Below, in pieces: positions 55,501 through 63,039 of a DNA stretch of 64,000 nt. Every line of letters starts with the position of its first letter. Position 1 is the first letter of the stretch. The DNA is from Winkia neuii subsp. neuii DSM 8576 (GTDB lineage: Bacteria > Actinomycetota > Actinomycetes > Actinomycetales > Actinomycetaceae): positions 215,072 to 279,071 of the forward strand of contig NZ_ATUW01000001.1 in assembly GCF_000420405.1 (NCBI RefSeq), given 5' to 3'. The notes beneath the pieces were generated by a model. It ran no database searches and was not told the origin of the DNA. It was given only the letters and a program-made list of their open reading frames with translations. Made by a program: the position numbers and the translations under genes.

Positions 55501-56213
55501 AGAAGGTTGGCGAGGCCTCCGCCTTCGAGCAGACCCCGGCATACGCCAACGCTGTTGCCTCCAAGAACGGAATGGGCGAGAACGCCGACGTGGCCGCCTA
55601 CAAGAAGGCGCTGGAAGCCGCTAAGGCCGTCCTAGCCGATCCGAAGGCCACTCAGGCCGATGTCGACAAGGCTCTGAAAGACCTGAAGGACGCTGAAGAC
55701 AAGATCACGAAGGAATACCCGACTGACTCGTCCAAGCTAGAGGCCGAAGCTAAAACCGCTGCCGACATTCAGAAGGGCGACGAATTCAAGGATGCGCTCG
55801 GCAACGAGCACACCAAGGATGCGGCCAAGGCCTACCAGAATGCCCTAGTCGCCGCCAAAGCAGTTCTTGGCAACAAGAACGCAACCCAGGCCGATGTCGA
55901 CAAGGCCCTGAAAGACCTGAAGGCTGCAGGCGACACCTACAAGGACGCCCTAGCCAAGAAGGCCGACGATGCCAACGCCGGCAAGGACGATACCGAGGGT
56001 AAGTCCGAGGGCGAAGGCAACGGCGAGGGCACCAGCCAGCCGGGTGGCAACGGCAAGTCCGAAACCCGCCACACGGTCAAGACCGAACAGAACACCAACG
56101 CCAAGTTGCCCGCAACCGGCACTAGCGCACTGTTCCTACTGGCAACGGGCGCTCTAGTCACCGCCGGAGGCGTAGCCCTACGCCTCAGCCGCAAAGCGGC
56201 CTCGCGCAACTAA
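52560..56213 (+). CDS. LPXTG-anchored surface protein with FIVAR-like repeats
   Basis: 1217 residues from ATG 52560, supported by AAAAGGAAA. Signal peptide of about 40 residues ends APAVAAEN. Residues 41-385 form a non-repetitive, beta-rich region of unknown type. From about 390 to 1140 the chain is helical, with a charged coiled-coil section and then seven repeats of about 80 residues, each ending in a form of 'KxVLADPxATQxDVDxALxxLxxAE' as in FIVAR domains. A Gly/Glu/Lys spacer leads to LPATG, a hydrophobic helix and the basic tail RLSRKAASRN for sortase anchoring. Probable adhesin or host-protein binder. No sortase gene is in the window. Confidence 0.9.
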   Translation: MNKKLLTKSSYGSSKHALTALVAGALATSLLTAPAVAAENSASTPQPDPNQTMQEVDKTEAGYAAALQNLPETVKNNTFADNAFTAAADKLNLKPGAIKEVNELGGWRAIDGGTFAVAKARKDGLYLNSMLGSSTTNVQEHPNTADQWNPEVQYFVNEQATGKAPYVLAIGRGWDYFSQQTGAQKINGKNFVQPFHGIERSFKAYSKEYGSQVVVDFNTGSLAQTSRAAGYTVRVLATKDGKESEIYTASFDPGKQDATAKYTVTPFGEGKGTPTFNYNEASKEEIADGTAIPYTRSKTGGTVQYASQATFKKPANLDGIESGAQGRFTSRPITLEKGVTDYKVQITSDFDNDNGVYESWGSDSSLKLQRSVKHYVNPLFNGFYVDQKTDLTAKELLKAQLAALKAKRDEYVKGKSDPSIAKLDEAIKAAEDAVNAQDVKKLSEYKELGKKLTESKDQLIDITDALNAVQKELDNKLAEIKDAPGALDADKAEAKKAAEAAAEKAKAAIKAVAAKEDLPKVRDEGVNSIKAVTVSNKEALAAKVNDDPAFQKTPGYINAKEQSFQNSDGTPNAEKNQKASKHLSDYEAALQKAKDVLAKPTATQDEVNKALDELNKARAPFASEDATDLAPLKDSLNKNGQVEKTAPIYVNATGEEQQAYDQAMKAAEDLLKDPNATQSQVNAAKKALDDAKAALDKRATDKTKLSAAVTASVDNNDGKTSVFYKNAKNPNYKVPAGTDPQAAKGFADAYDKALENAKKVLADPQATQKQVDEATAALKKAEADLQKLSSDPKDLIEEVNNQITVQGLPAFANLKEKAQKDGADSQAAKDLAAYEDAVTKAGAALLKYQNAATDPANQPTQQELDEAKAALQAARDLVDKYATDTRKLQNALDNEKATKAGPAYANAAAPAYVDKDGKPDAEKNKQAKDAKDAYDKAVADGKKVLANPQATQAEVDAAEKAIADAEAGLAPFATDASQLAKKVGEASAFEQTPAYANAVASKNGMGENADVAAYKKALEAAKAVLADPKATQADVDKALKDLKDAEDKITKEYPTDSSKLEAEAKTAADIQKGDEFKDALGNEHTKDAAKAYQNALVAAKAVLGNKNATQADVDKALKDLKAAGDTYKDALAKKADDANAGKDDTEGKSEGEGNGEGTSQPGGNGKSETRHTVKTEQNTNAKLPATGTSALFLLATGALVTAGGVALRLSRKAASRN

Positions 56214-56249
56214 TTCACGAAAACTGAATAGTTAGCTCACAACGGCTAA

Positions 56250-56295
56250 ACTCCCCGCCGGTAGCTCTGAAATTTCAAAGCTACCGGCGGGGAGT
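56250..56295 (+). terminator. Terminator of the surface-protein gene
   Basis: Perfect 17-bp stem starting ACTCCCCGCCGGTAGCT with a 12-base loop. No T-run follows, but the stem is very stable. Confidence 0.65.
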
Positions 56296-56454
56296 CCCAT
56301 ATAAGCCCCAAAACGCATCGAAGCCCCCAACAACAGCGACACGGGCCAAAACACACCAAAACAGGTACCGTCTGATGTCCCCCAACAAAATAACGGCCAG
56401 CAACAAGACGCCCAGGGAATCCTCTAAAGCAAACGCCCCCTCCTCCCTCGGCAC

Positions 56455-56484
56455 AAAAAAAGCGGAAGCTTTCGCTCCCGCTTT
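56455..56484 (-). terminator. Terminator copy 1 (distal)
   Basis: Minus-strand hairpin AAAGCGGGAGC / GCTTCCGCTTT with a four-base loop and following T-run; the same element as at 56548-56580. Confidence 0.6.
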
Positions 56485-56547
56485 ATGGGCCACACTAGTG
56501 GGGTATTCGGTCACCACGCTCCCTACGACCCCCTCCTCCTTCGGCGC

Positions 56548-56580
56548 AAAAAAAGCGGAAGCTTACGCTCCCGCTTTTTT
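56548..56580 (-). terminator. Terminator of tRNA-Pro
   Basis: Hairpin with an A-run before and a T-run after the stem, so it can work in both directions; it lies 12 bases after the tRNA 3' end on the minus strand. Confidence 0.75.
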
Positions 56581-56590
56581 GGCCTCACTC

Positions 56591-56665
<75 letters not shown>

Positions 56666-56732
56666 TGGCTCACAAAAGCATACCCTACCCAAGCCAAAAC
56701 CGGAAAATCATATCACCGTCAAACACGCCACA

Positions 56733-57056
56733 CTAGGCGAACGCCATCCCCAACAGCCAGTACACGCCCACGCCCGCAACTATCGACACAAGCGCATTCG
56801 CCCACCGCCAATGCACCACGGCAGTAACCACAATCCCCACCAACGCAGGAACCCAAGACGCGAGCACCGACAACCTCACGTCAGCCACAGTAAACGTAAC
56901 AAGTATTACCATCACCCCAAGCGGCATGGTCTGAGCCACCACCCGCATCAGCTCGCTATCGCGCACCTTAGACAGCGCCACAAACGGCACCCCCCGCAAA
57001 GCGTAAGTAACCGCAAAAATCACTACTAGCGCTGCGGCCACATACCCATAGTTCAT
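56733..57056 (-). CDS. azlD: AzlD-type small transporter subunit
   Basis: 107 residues with four hydrophobic segments; the pattern YALRGVPFVALSK near the start and PALVGIVVTAVVHWRWAN later is typical for AzlD. With AzlC it forms an exporter of branched-chain amino acids (like BrnEF). Overlaps azlC by ATGA. Confidence 0.88.
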   Translation of the reverse strand: MNYGYVAAALVVIFAVTYALRGVPFVALSKVRDSELMRVVAQTMPLGVMVILVTFTVADVRLSVLASWVPALVGIVVTAVVHWRWANALVSIVAGVGVYWLLGMAFA

Positions 57057-57739
57057 TTACCCCTCCGCAACTGGAACCAGGCGTTAGCCAATATCAGTAC
57101 CGTGAACAGCCCCAGGGCAATCACGAGCATCTGCCCTCGCGCCAGGAACACCCCGAATACGGCACACCCAAACGCAGCCAGGCCAATGCCCCACTGGTGG
57201 TTCTGCTTATAGGCGTCAACCGCAAGAGTCACAAACAAAGCGGTGAGGGCGAACCCCAAGAATCTAGTATCAAAAGTAAGCAGATTCCCAACTAACGCCC
57301 CGCCCCCAACACCCACGACCCAATAAAACTGGCACAGGGCTTCAGTGGTAAGCACCTGCACTCCACTGAGCGTGCCCGCTGGTTTCGGTGCCAGCAAAGC
57401 ATACGCCTCGTCAGTCAGTGCGTGCACCCCATAAAGACGCCCAGGCACAGACCGTATCCGGTGCAGGGGGAAAGAAAGCCCGTAAAACAAGTGCCGGAAA
57501 TTCACAAAGAAAGTAGTGATGGCTATTTGCGGCAAAGATACCCCCGAGAGGATCAGCCCCACAGCGGTAAATTCCATAGATCCTGCGTATATGACAATCG
57601 AAGAAACCACCGCAAGCCACATGGGGAACCCCTGGGTCACCGCAAAAACCCCAAAGGCAAACCCCAGGGGGACATACCCCAAACCCACCACGTAGGTGTC
57701 GCGGAGTGCCTTTTTCACCTCGAGCGCAGATCCTGCCAT
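57053..57739 (-). CDS. azlC: AzlC-type transporter large subunit
   Basis: 228 residues, polytopic. GLGYVPLGFAFGVFAVTQGFP, SIVIYAGSMEFTAVGLILSG and TTFFVNFRHLFYGLSFP are AzlC/BrnF signatures. It should export leucine, isoleucine, valine or methionine together with AzlD. The ATG lies six bases after TAGTGT on the minus strand, so it is probably leaderless. Confidence 0.9.
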   Translation of the reverse strand: MAGSALEVKKALRDTYVVGLGYVPLGFAFGVFAVTQGFPMWLAVVSSIVIYAGSMEFTAVGLILSGVSLPQIAITTFFVNFRHLFYGLSFPLHRIRSVPGRLYGVHALTDEAYALLAPKPAGTLSGVQVLTTEALCQFYWVVGVGGGALVGNLLTFDTRFLGFALTALFVTLAVDAYKQNHQWGIGLAAFGCAVFGVFLARGQMLVIALGLFTVLILANAWFQLRRGK

Positions 57740-57880
57740 GAACCAACACTAAATGAGACAGGTAAACTTGTGCATGAGGAGCCACAATACGACAAAAGAC
57801 CTAGAATTGTTACATAACTGGAACAGTTTTGCCAGCTTGTTGTTACCGCACTTTTATATACCTCCGATAAGGTGTATCCG

Positions 57881-59059
57881 ATGACAGACAATCCGCAGCA
57901 CCCGAAGCGTCGCTCGTTGAGCGACAGGCAAGCCGAACTCGGCAGCCAAACTGGCCGCGGCGTAGTCTCACAAGAAACTTCCCCTTCCGGCGGCGGAGTC
58001 ACCTCCACGCCGTATACCGGGCAAATCCCCAAAATTACTGCAGATCAAATGACTCCGCAGGTAAAAGAGGGCCTTGGGGTGGCCACCACCGGCATGATGA
58101 GGGCAATCAAACCCACCACGTCCGTACCGCAGGAAGCGCAAAAATCAGTTCCTGCTAGCCCCCCTAACAAAAAACACCCTTCCAGCACCCGCACGCTTCC
58201 CGCCGACACGTTAGGCAAAGACGTACTAACCCCAACCGGGTGGACTCCGGACTATTACGCGGCCTTCCCGCTAGCAATTATCCCTTTTTTGGTGGGGACA
58301 CTTTTGGCCCAACCAAGTTGGGAACACCTGCCGCTTTTCGCCCTCTGGATCGTTGGCTACATGTGTTTTAACGCCATCGGCCTGTGGCTGCGCTCGGGGC
58401 TAGACCACCATTACTGGGCTCCCGCGCGCACCTATTCGGCCATCAGTGCTGTGCTAGCGGTAGTAAACCTGATCGTGAGCCCCTACCTTACTGAATGGAC
58501 CGTGGCGTTTTTGCCCTTCGCCATAACCGCAGGCTGGCAGTGTTTTGCCCACAATTGGCGGACTCCACTAACCAGGTTGTGCACGGTGTGTGCCTCTTCG
58601 CTCATCCTGCTGGTCGCCTTCGACGTGGGCAACGGGTTCTCGAGGCCCTTCTGGGCACCCGATTGGTTACAACACTCCTCGGGGCCATCCCCAGACCACG
58701 CCCTGGCTCCTGCCCAGGTTAGTGCCGGCTGGGGATGGGCAGGAATCTGCGCCCTCCTAATGGCTATGGCCTCGTTTGGCACCATCACTTATCTGCGCAC
58801 TCTGGGGCGAAACGGGTTACACGCAAAATACGTGGTGCCAGCTGCTGTTGTTCATGTACTCCTGTTCCTTAGCGCCATCTTAGGGTTTGGCCTGGGTGAG
58901 CTTAGCCAAGCTGCCCTGGTAGCAGCCTCCTTGTATGTAGTGCGAATGGCATTTACCCCGCTAACCGCAAAATGGGTACAACAATCCTCGCACGGCTTCC
59001 TAGTGGTTGCAGTGGAATCTATTTTGATAACCCTGTTCGGAGCCAGCTTGTTGATGTAG
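57881..59059 (+). CDS. YwiC-like membrane protein
   Basis: 392 residues from ATG 57881 (AAGGTG upstream). The first 125 residues are polar and low-complexity (Ser/Thr/Pro). The rest holds about eight helices; DYYAAFPLAIIPFLVGTLLA, HLPLFALWIVGYMCFNAIGLWLRSG and later pairs resemble the YwiC-like family. Function unknown. It is convergent with the hydrolase gene, only four bases apart. Confidence 0.72.
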   Translation: MTDNPQHPKRRSLSDRQAELGSQTGRGVVSQETSPSGGGVTSTPYTGQIPKITADQMTPQVKEGLGVATTGMMRAIKPTTSVPQEAQKSVPASPPNKKHPSSTRTLPADTLGKDVLTPTGWTPDYYAAFPLAIIPFLVGTLLAQPSWEHLPLFALWIVGYMCFNAIGLWLRSGLDHHYWAPARTYSAISAVLAVVNLIVSPYLTEWTVAFLPFAITAGWQCFAHNWRTPLTRLCTVCASSLILLVAFDVGNGFSRPFWAPDWLQHSSGPSPDHALAPAQVSAGWGWAGICALLMAMASFGTITYLRTLGRNGLHAKYVVPAAVVHVLLFLSAILGFGLGELSQAALVAASLYVVRMAFTPLTAKWVQQSSHGFLVVAVESILITLFGASLLM

Positions 59060-59063
59060 TCGA

Positions 59064-60644
59064 TTACCGGTTTGGCCCCACCCGCTCAGCAAAGAATTCA
59101 TAGGCTTTAGTTGTGGCCCCCCGGTCTAAGCCCAGGGCGCTATTCCGCCTAGCGTTCCAACTTTGCAGGTAGGGAACATGCCGTTTTTCAGCCTCCGCCA
59201 GTATGCGCTGGTAATTTTCCATCGAATGGGGCACCCTGGCCGGATTGTCCGTAGTGTCAGCTACGAGCGACGGCAGCTGCGGATCCACCGCATTCCCATC
59301 TAGGCCCGGCACCGCGTCCGAAGTATCGCGCACGAACAGCACATCCACCCCATTTTCTGCCGCTTTGCGGGCCGTAGCAGGCCTAGTAGGACCCGCGATC
59401 GCAAGCACGGACTTCACATTGTACTTGCGGGTAAAAACCGGGTCGGCTGCGAGCGAAGTAGCCACCGCGCTACCCTGGGAATGGCCAACCAGCTCCACGG
59501 GCTCCCCGCGGGCCCCCACCTGCTCCAATGCCTTTTCGACCGCAATTTCTTGGTCTGCGCGCATGCCGGCTACGGCCTGCAAGTTAGTTTGCATGCCGAG
59601 TGTATTTTTGCCACCTGAAGCAAATGTCTCCATCCCCCTAATATTCACAGTCCACGACACCTTGCCGGCGGTGTTCACATGCCTGAGCACCTCCACGTGC
59701 GCCCCGGGGTCGGCGGGTGCGCAGCTTTTCACCTGGCCCAACCGCCCCGCCAAGGCAGAAGCCGTAAGCGCAGTAGCTGCCGCAGGGGGGCCGCCGGCCA
59801 CACGCACCGCACAGGTAGGAGACAATTTAGGGGCGGTATGCCCGTACATTTTGTTTATGGTCTGCCCCCGATTGCGTGCCTCGAGCGCGTTAGCGCCAAC
59901 CAGCAACGCGAATGCGCCCTCGATAGCGCGAGGAGATTGGAGCACGTCCACGCCCATGGCAAGGCTTTGCAGGCGCGAAGCTTTCAGCTGCGCAAGGGGG
60001 TCAGAAGCTCGCACATAGCTCACCCGCCCGTCTGGCCCCACCAGCCGAATACGACGCGGAAAACCCGCCGGATTTGCGGACAAGGCGGCCAGCACCGCCG
60101 CGGGAGCAGCTGCCGCCTGAGCCGGGCTCTTGCCGCTAAGGCTGCCCACCAATGTTGAGGTAGGAAACAGCCACTGCGAAGTCTTGTTCATACCCCGGGC
60201 GGCCAGTTCGCCCTCGATCCCCAAAGGCTTAGTAACCCCAAATACCGGCAGTAGGCCAACGCCTGTAAGTACTATGCCCCCCAAAGGCGCCGGCACGCCA
60301 TCGAGCAGGCCAAACAGCGCCACCCCCAGCAAATTTTTGTGCGCGCGGGAACGATTGCGAGCTTCAGCCTGTTCGTACCGGCTGGCGGCCGCCTCGAGTT
60401 TACAGGCGAAGGATTCGATTCGACCAACCATTTGTGCGGTTCCAGCGCTAACCTTGTACGCCTCACCTAGACAGGCGGCCACAGAAGCTCCCAGCAGGTA
60501 GGTTTCAGCTTCTAAGGTTGCCCGTACGCTCACGGAAGCTCCCTGGGCTGCCAAAAGCCTGGGCAACAGCCAGCGCAACAGGTGTGCCACCCGCCGCAGC
60601 TGAGCAGTATCGACCCGCGAAGTACCCGTAGTCCAGATTTCCAT
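59064..60644 (-). CDS. Alpha/beta hydrolase with ESX-like N-terminal domain, candidate type VII effector
   Basis: 526 residues. Residues 1-100 are two long helices ending in YEQAE (Tyr90-Glu94), which fits the YxxxD/E secretion signal of type VII substrates. A hydrophobic, Gly/Ala-rich middle (about 103-150) and a variable region follow. The C-terminal half is an alpha/beta hydrolase with VGHSQGSAVA (Ser389) and later Asp (SDAVPGLDG) and His (VPHSMENY) candidates for the triad. ATG 60644 directly follows the TAA of the WXG-type gene, so they are coupled. Lipase or esterase activity outside the cell is a reasonable inference; the target is unknown. Confidence 0.65.
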   Translation of the reverse strand: MEIWTTGTSRVDTAQLRRVAHLLRWLLPRLLAAQGASVSVRATLEAETYLLGASVAACLGEAYKVSAGTAQMVGRIESFACKLEAAASRYEQAEARNRSRAHKNLLGVALFGLLDGVPAPLGGIVLTGVGLLPVFGVTKPLGIEGELAARGMNKTSQWLFPTSTLVGSLSGKSPAQAAAAPAAVLAALSANPAGFPRRIRLVGPDGRVSYVRASDPLAQLKASRLQSLAMGVDVLQSPRAIEGAFALLVGANALEARNRGQTINKMYGHTAPKLSPTCAVRVAGGPPAAATALTASALAGRLGQVKSCAPADPGAHVEVLRHVNTAGKVSWTVNIRGMETFASGGKNTLGMQTNLQAVAGMRADQEIAVEKALEQVGARGEPVELVGHSQGSAVATSLAADPVFTRKYNVKSVLAIAGPTRPATARKAAENGVDVLFVRDTSDAVPGLDGNAVDPQLPSLVADTTDNPARVPHSMENYQRILAEAEKRHVPYLQSWNARRNSALGLDRGATTKAYEFFAERVGPNR

Positions 60645-60854
60645 TTACGCCCCCGCTGCAACCACTTGCGCATGCAAGTTATCGGCCAACGCGTTGAGTG
60701 CTACCAGTTCGCCCCGAATCGCCTCCGCCTGTGCTCTAGCGCTATTTGCCGCTTTGCCCTGCCAGATACCAAAATCCAGCTGCATCCCGCAGAGCACCGA
60801 TTCCAGCTCGCGCTTTATAAGGGCCACTTGAGGGCCCGCCAAACCTGTTGTCAT
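60645..60854 (-). CDS. WXG100-like small protein, partner of the hydrolase
   Basis: 69 residues from ATG 60854, five bases after AGGAGG. Helix, then FGIWQGKAA (Trp31-Gln32-Gly33, the WXG turn), then a second helix AEAIRGELVALNALADNLH. It is shorter than the usual 95-100 residues but has the right helix-turn-helix layout. In type VII secretion WXG proteins pair with a YxxxD/E partner; the next gene encodes one. The ribosome-binding site lies within a hairpin (60859-60883). Confidence 0.65.
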   Translation of the reverse strand: MTTGLAGPQVALIKRELESVLCGMQLDFGIWQGKAANSARAQAEAIRGELVALNALADNLHAQVVAAGA

Positions 60855-60858
60855 CACT

Positions 60859-60883
60859 ACCTCCTAACCGAAGGCTAGGAGGT
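60859..60883 (-). promoter_or_regulatory. Hairpin that covers the ribosome-binding site
   Basis: On the minus strand ACCTCCTA and TAGGAGGT pair perfectly over eight bases, extended by one or two more pairs towards a small UUCG-containing loop. The AGGAGG site of the WXG-like gene is the 3' arm. Confidence 0.6.
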
Positions 60884-61040
60884 GAAAAGAGCAAAAATAC
60901 TTAGTGCACATGCGCGGCCCTGCCAACACCTGTAACCGTCCCTGTGGAAACATAATTGGCCGCTTAAATACGATAGCCTCGGCCAACTCCGCCCCACCAA
61001 ATACTGGAAGGGGGAAGCTGGCCGAAGCAAACGGGATTAG

Positions 61041-61970
61041 CTATTTAGCGCTGGCAGGTTTGTCTTCGATTTCTACATCCTGCTTGTGCCCGTGGCCGCA
61101 GCCACAACCACCGTGCTCGTGGCCCTCACCGCAGCCGCAACCGCCGTGGTCGTGGCCATGGTCGTGGCCCTCACCGCAGCCGCAACCGCAGCCGCCCTCG
61201 GCCTCACCAAAATGGGGTTGGCGGCTTGCCCATTCGGTCAGCTCAACGCGAGGGCCGGTGAAGAACGGGGTGTCTTCGCGGACGAACAGGCGCGCTTCGG
61301 CGTCGCGCTGCACGCGCAGCACGCCCATGATGCGCGACAGATCGTCGTGTTCTAGAGCGATAGTCCATTCGTAGTCGCCCAACGCGAATGCCGCCAGGGT
61401 CGACACTTTCACGTCCAGATAGTCGCGGGCGTTCATGCCGTGCTCTTTCAAGATCGCGCTGCGGCGCGCCTTGGGCAGGTAGTACCAGTCCCAACTGCGC
61501 ACGAACGGATAGACCGCCACGTACTTGCGCGGCACTACCCCACCGAAGCAGGCGGGCAGGTGGCGGTAGTTGAATTCGGCGGGCTTATGGGCTGACATTG
61601 CCGACCACACCGGCTCCAGCATCTGCCCCAACTCGGATTGGACCAGCGCATGGTAGGCGGCTTGCAGTTTGTCTGCACTGTCGGATAGGGCCCACAGCAT
61701 CAGATCGGCGTCGGCCCGGTAGCCGCCTACGTCGTACCAGCCGCGGATTTCCACGCCGGTAGCTTTTACGGCCTCTTCCATGGCATTGGCGAGCGCCTCA
61801 GTTTCTGCCGTGGGAATCGCAATAGCGGTGCGGAATACGCATTGCAACGAATAGTTGTCGCGGGCGTTCACCTCGTCTGGGTCGACATGCGCGGCGTCGC
61901 GCGGATCGTGTTCATAGGCAGGTTTGTCGGCGTTCGGGTGGGCGATGGAATCTGGGTGCGGCATTGGCAT
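61041..61970 (-). CDS. hemQ: HemQ coproheme decarboxylase with Cys/His-rich tail
   Basis: 309 residues from ATG 61970 (AAGGAAGGA upstream). The chlorite-dismutase-like domain converts iron coproporphyrin III to haem b with peroxide. YPFVRSWDWYYLP contains the catalytic Tyr region, and DARDYLDVKVSTLAAFALGDYEW-type sequence around residues 200-225 is conserved. The last 51 residues carry a tail of CGCG, GHDHGHDHG and GHEHGG units with seven Cys and eight His, likely to bind metal; it is absent from standard HemQ. Eight bases separate it from cpfC upstream. Confidence 0.92.
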   Translation of the reverse strand: MPMPHPDSIAHPNADKPAYEHDPRDAAHVDPDEVNARDNYSLQCVFRTAIAIPTAETEALANAMEEAVKATGVEIRGWYDVGGYRADADLMLWALSDSADKLQAAYHALVQSELGQMLEPVWSAMSAHKPAEFNYRHLPACFGGVVPRKYVAVYPFVRSWDWYYLPKARRSAILKEHGMNARDYLDVKVSTLAAFALGDYEWTIALEHDDLSRIMGVLRVQRDAEARLFVREDTPFFTGPRVELTEWASRQPHFGEAEGGCGCGCGEGHDHGHDHGGCGCGEGHEHGGCGCGHGHKQDVEIEDKPASAK

Positions 61971-61977
61971 TCCTTCC

Positions 61978-63039
61978 TTATTTACTTTCCAGACAGGCGG
62001 GCAGTTTCTGGTAGTCCGCTGCTGGTTTGCAGGATTCGGGGTGGGCGAGGGCGGGCCAGATTGGTCCAATTGCGTCCTTGCCCTGAGTCTTTTGTGGGTT
62101 GAGGCGTTCACAAATAACATCGGCGAGGGCGCCCACGAACGCTGGGTGGGTACCTGCGGTTGCGGCACGGGCGTAGCCTAGCCCTAGTTTGGCGGCACTT
62201 TCTTTTGCTTCGGTGTCCAGGTCGTAGACGACTTCCATGTGATCTGTTATGAATCCTATGGGCGCTACCACTACGTTTTCTACCCCTTCGTCTGCTAACT
62301 GTTGCAGCCGGTCGTTGATGTCTGGCTCTAACCATTTTGCCATTGGGGGGCCGGATCGGGAGCAGAAGGCTAGGTCGACAGCTATTTGCTTGCCTAAGGT
62401 AGCGGAGACGCGCCGGCAGATTTCTGCCCCTAGATCTTGGTGTTGGCGCAGATAGTTGGGTTGATTTGGGTCCCCGGGCAGGCCCGAGTTTTGGTTCATA
62501 GCCACTGGGATTGAGTGGGTGACTAGCACTAGGTGGGCGTGGGGTAGTTTGCGCATTTGTTCGACTATGGCGTCGACGTTGGCGGCTACGAATCCTTCGG
62601 TGGTGTAGTAGGGGCGCACTTTGTCTAGTTCGAAGTCGGTGCCGAGTTCGTTTTGGGCTGCGGCGAGGTCTTCGCGGTATTGGCGGCACCCGGAGTAGGA
62701 GGCGAACGCGGAGGTGAATAGGCAGAGTATCCGCCGCCTGCCCTCGGCTTCAAGTTTTGCCATGGTTTCGGTGAAGAAGGGGTGCCAGTTCCGGTTGCCG
62801 ATCACGATGGGCAGGTTGATGCCGCGCCGGGTTAGTTCGGCCTGGAGGGCGTCCATCAGTTCTTGGTTGCGCTGGTTTATTGGGCTTACCCCGTCGAAGA
62901 GCTTGTAGTGGCCTCCTACCTGAATGAGTCTAGCGTCTGGGATTCCGCGCCCTTTGGTGGCGTTGCGCAGAAACGGAAGTACATCTTGGGGTCCGTTTGG
63001 TCCGCCGTAACTGCAGACCATGATTGCATCTGCGCTCAC
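61978..63039 (-). CDS. cpfC: Coproporphyrin ferrochelatase
   Basis: 353 residues. Inserts iron into coproporphyrin III, the step before HemQ. MVCSYGGPNGPQDVLPFLRN, VGGHYKLFDGVSPINQRN, TSAFASYSGCRQYREDL (metal site region), and VVVAPIGFITDHMEVVYDLD with the conserved His-Met-Glu are typical of the Gram-positive enzyme. GTG start overlaps the hemA stop by GTGA. Also named hemH in older annotation. Confidence 0.95.
   Translation of the reverse strand: MSADAIMVCSYGGPNGPQDVLPFLRNATKGRGIPDARLIQVGGHYKLFDGVSPINQRNQELMDALQAELTRRGINLPIVIGNRNWHPFFTETMAKLEAEGRRRILCLFTSAFASYSGCRQYREDLAAAQNELGTDFELDKVRPYYTTEGFVAANVDAIVEQMRKLPHAHLVLVTHSIPVAMNQNSGLPGDPNQPNYLRQHQDLGAEICRRVSATLGKQIAVDLAFCSRSGPPMAKWLEPDINDRLQQLADEGVENVVVAPIGFITDHMEVVYDLDTEAKESAAKLGLGYARAATAGTHPAFVGALADVICERLNPQKTQGKDAIGPIWPALAHPESCKPAADYQKLPACLESK

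Noticed and set aside
53700-56000. Possible CRISPR-like or satellite repeat
   Set aside because: The periodicity is that of protein repeats in the LPXTG gene; the DNA units are long, in frame and diverged.
56281-56517. A 78-residue minus-strand open frame after the surface-protein gene
   Set aside because: It runs through two hairpin terminators and a duplicated tRNA tail, so it is unlikely to be coding.
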